The notes under the pieces are model-generated. The model saw nothing but the letters and a program-made list of their open reading frames with translations. It was not told the origin of the DNA and searched no databases. A program made the translations under genes and the position numbers. Shown in pieces: positions 5,291 to 5,431 of a stretch of DNA of 5,431 bases (positions within the stretch are counted from its first letter, which is position 1; every line of letters starts with the position of its first letter). The DNA is from Anaerotignum sp. GTDB taxonomy: Bacteria; Bacillota; Clostridia; Lachnospirales; Anaerotignaceae. The DNA is taken from assembly GCA_017560955.1 (NCBI GenBank), contig JAFZDV010000004.1:1-5431 (forward strand), read 5' to 3'.

Positions 5291-5304
5291 CAAAATAGTA
5301 GCAT
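5285..5304. promoter_or_regulatory. Operator 2: degenerate copy of the palindrome
   Basis: GTGCAACAAAATAGTAGCAT aligned to operator 1 matches at 16 of 20 positions: 7 of 10 in the left half-site and 9 of 10 in the right. Its centre is 33 bp from operator 1, about three helical turns, so dimers bound at both would lie on the same DNA face. It sits just upstream of the plus-strand XRE gene. Confidence 0.6.
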
Positions 5305-5321
5305 CAAAACAGGTGATGAAT

Positions 5322-5431
5322 ATGCGTTTTCAAAGATTAGAAGATTTAAGAATAGATGCTGACAAAACACAGGAAGAAATTGCGGAAGTGTTAAACTGCC
5401 AGAGAGAAGTTTACCGCAGATATGAAAAAGG
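5322..5431 (+). CDS. Second XRE-type HTH regulator (partial, C-terminus outside window)
   Basis: The first 36 codons are visible (MRFQRLEDLRIDADKTQEEI, then AEVLNCQREVYRRYEK) before the window ends in the next codon. The pattern RLEDLR..ADKTQEEIAEVLNC....YRRYEKG is the start of an HTH_3 domain of the small regulators in which RYE.G precedes a REIP-type segment; that part is not seen. I prefer the ATG at 5322 because AGGTG (5311-5315) is six bases upstream. An in-frame ATG at 5316 overlaps that site and would add only two residues. The gene is divergent from the XRE repressor gene and downstream of operator 2. No strong -35 is seen for it. An extended -10 TGCTACAAT on the plus strand (5253-5261) could start a transcript near 5268. 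It may be a cro-like partner or an unrelated regulator. Confidence 0.8.
   Translation, partial: MRFQRLEDLRIDADKTQEEIAEVLNCQREVYRRYEK

Overview
The window looks like chromosomal DNA of a low-to-moderate-GC Firmicute, most likely a clostridium of the Lachnospirales type. The basis is Spo0J/Soj-type ParB/ParA with canonical parS palindromes, Bacillota-style GGAGG ribosome binding sites, sigma-A-like promoters, U-tract terminators and the general character of the ArgRS and lipid kinase. Genus cannot be fixed from the sequence alone.

Layout, read on the minus strand (right to left): an XRE-family repressor-like gene (5228-4932) with its own terminator; a 374-base hairpin-rich gene-free stretch (4558-4931); argS (4557-2857); a possible 26-codon ORF starting one base after the argS stop; a YegS/DagK-type lipid kinase gene (2692-1721) with a terminator; a 349-base intergenic region (1372-1720) carrying three parS or parS-like sites, a second terminator and the parAB promoter; parA/soj (1371-598); and the first 198 codons of parB/spo0J (596-1), cut by the window edge. 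On the plus strand only the first 36 codons of a second XRE-type regulator (5322-5431) are visible, cut by the right edge.

How the parts fit: parA and parB are a chromosome-segregation operon, and the parS cluster just upstream is where ParB would load. argS and the lipid kinase are housekeeping genes for tRNA charging and, probably, membrane-lipid phosphorylation. The two divergent XRE genes share a short control region with a perfect 20-bp palindrome and a second, degenerate copy 33 bp away. This resembles the regulatory switch of a prophage or integrative element and may mark the edge of an accessory region to the right of the window.

I see no convincing new multi-gene system inside the window. 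The items most worth a second look are the palindromic bidirectional operator/promoter at 5252-5304, the parS cluster abutting the parAB promoter, a structured hairpin plus terminator at 1524-1643, and the hairpin-dense, repeat-like spacer at 4635-4910.
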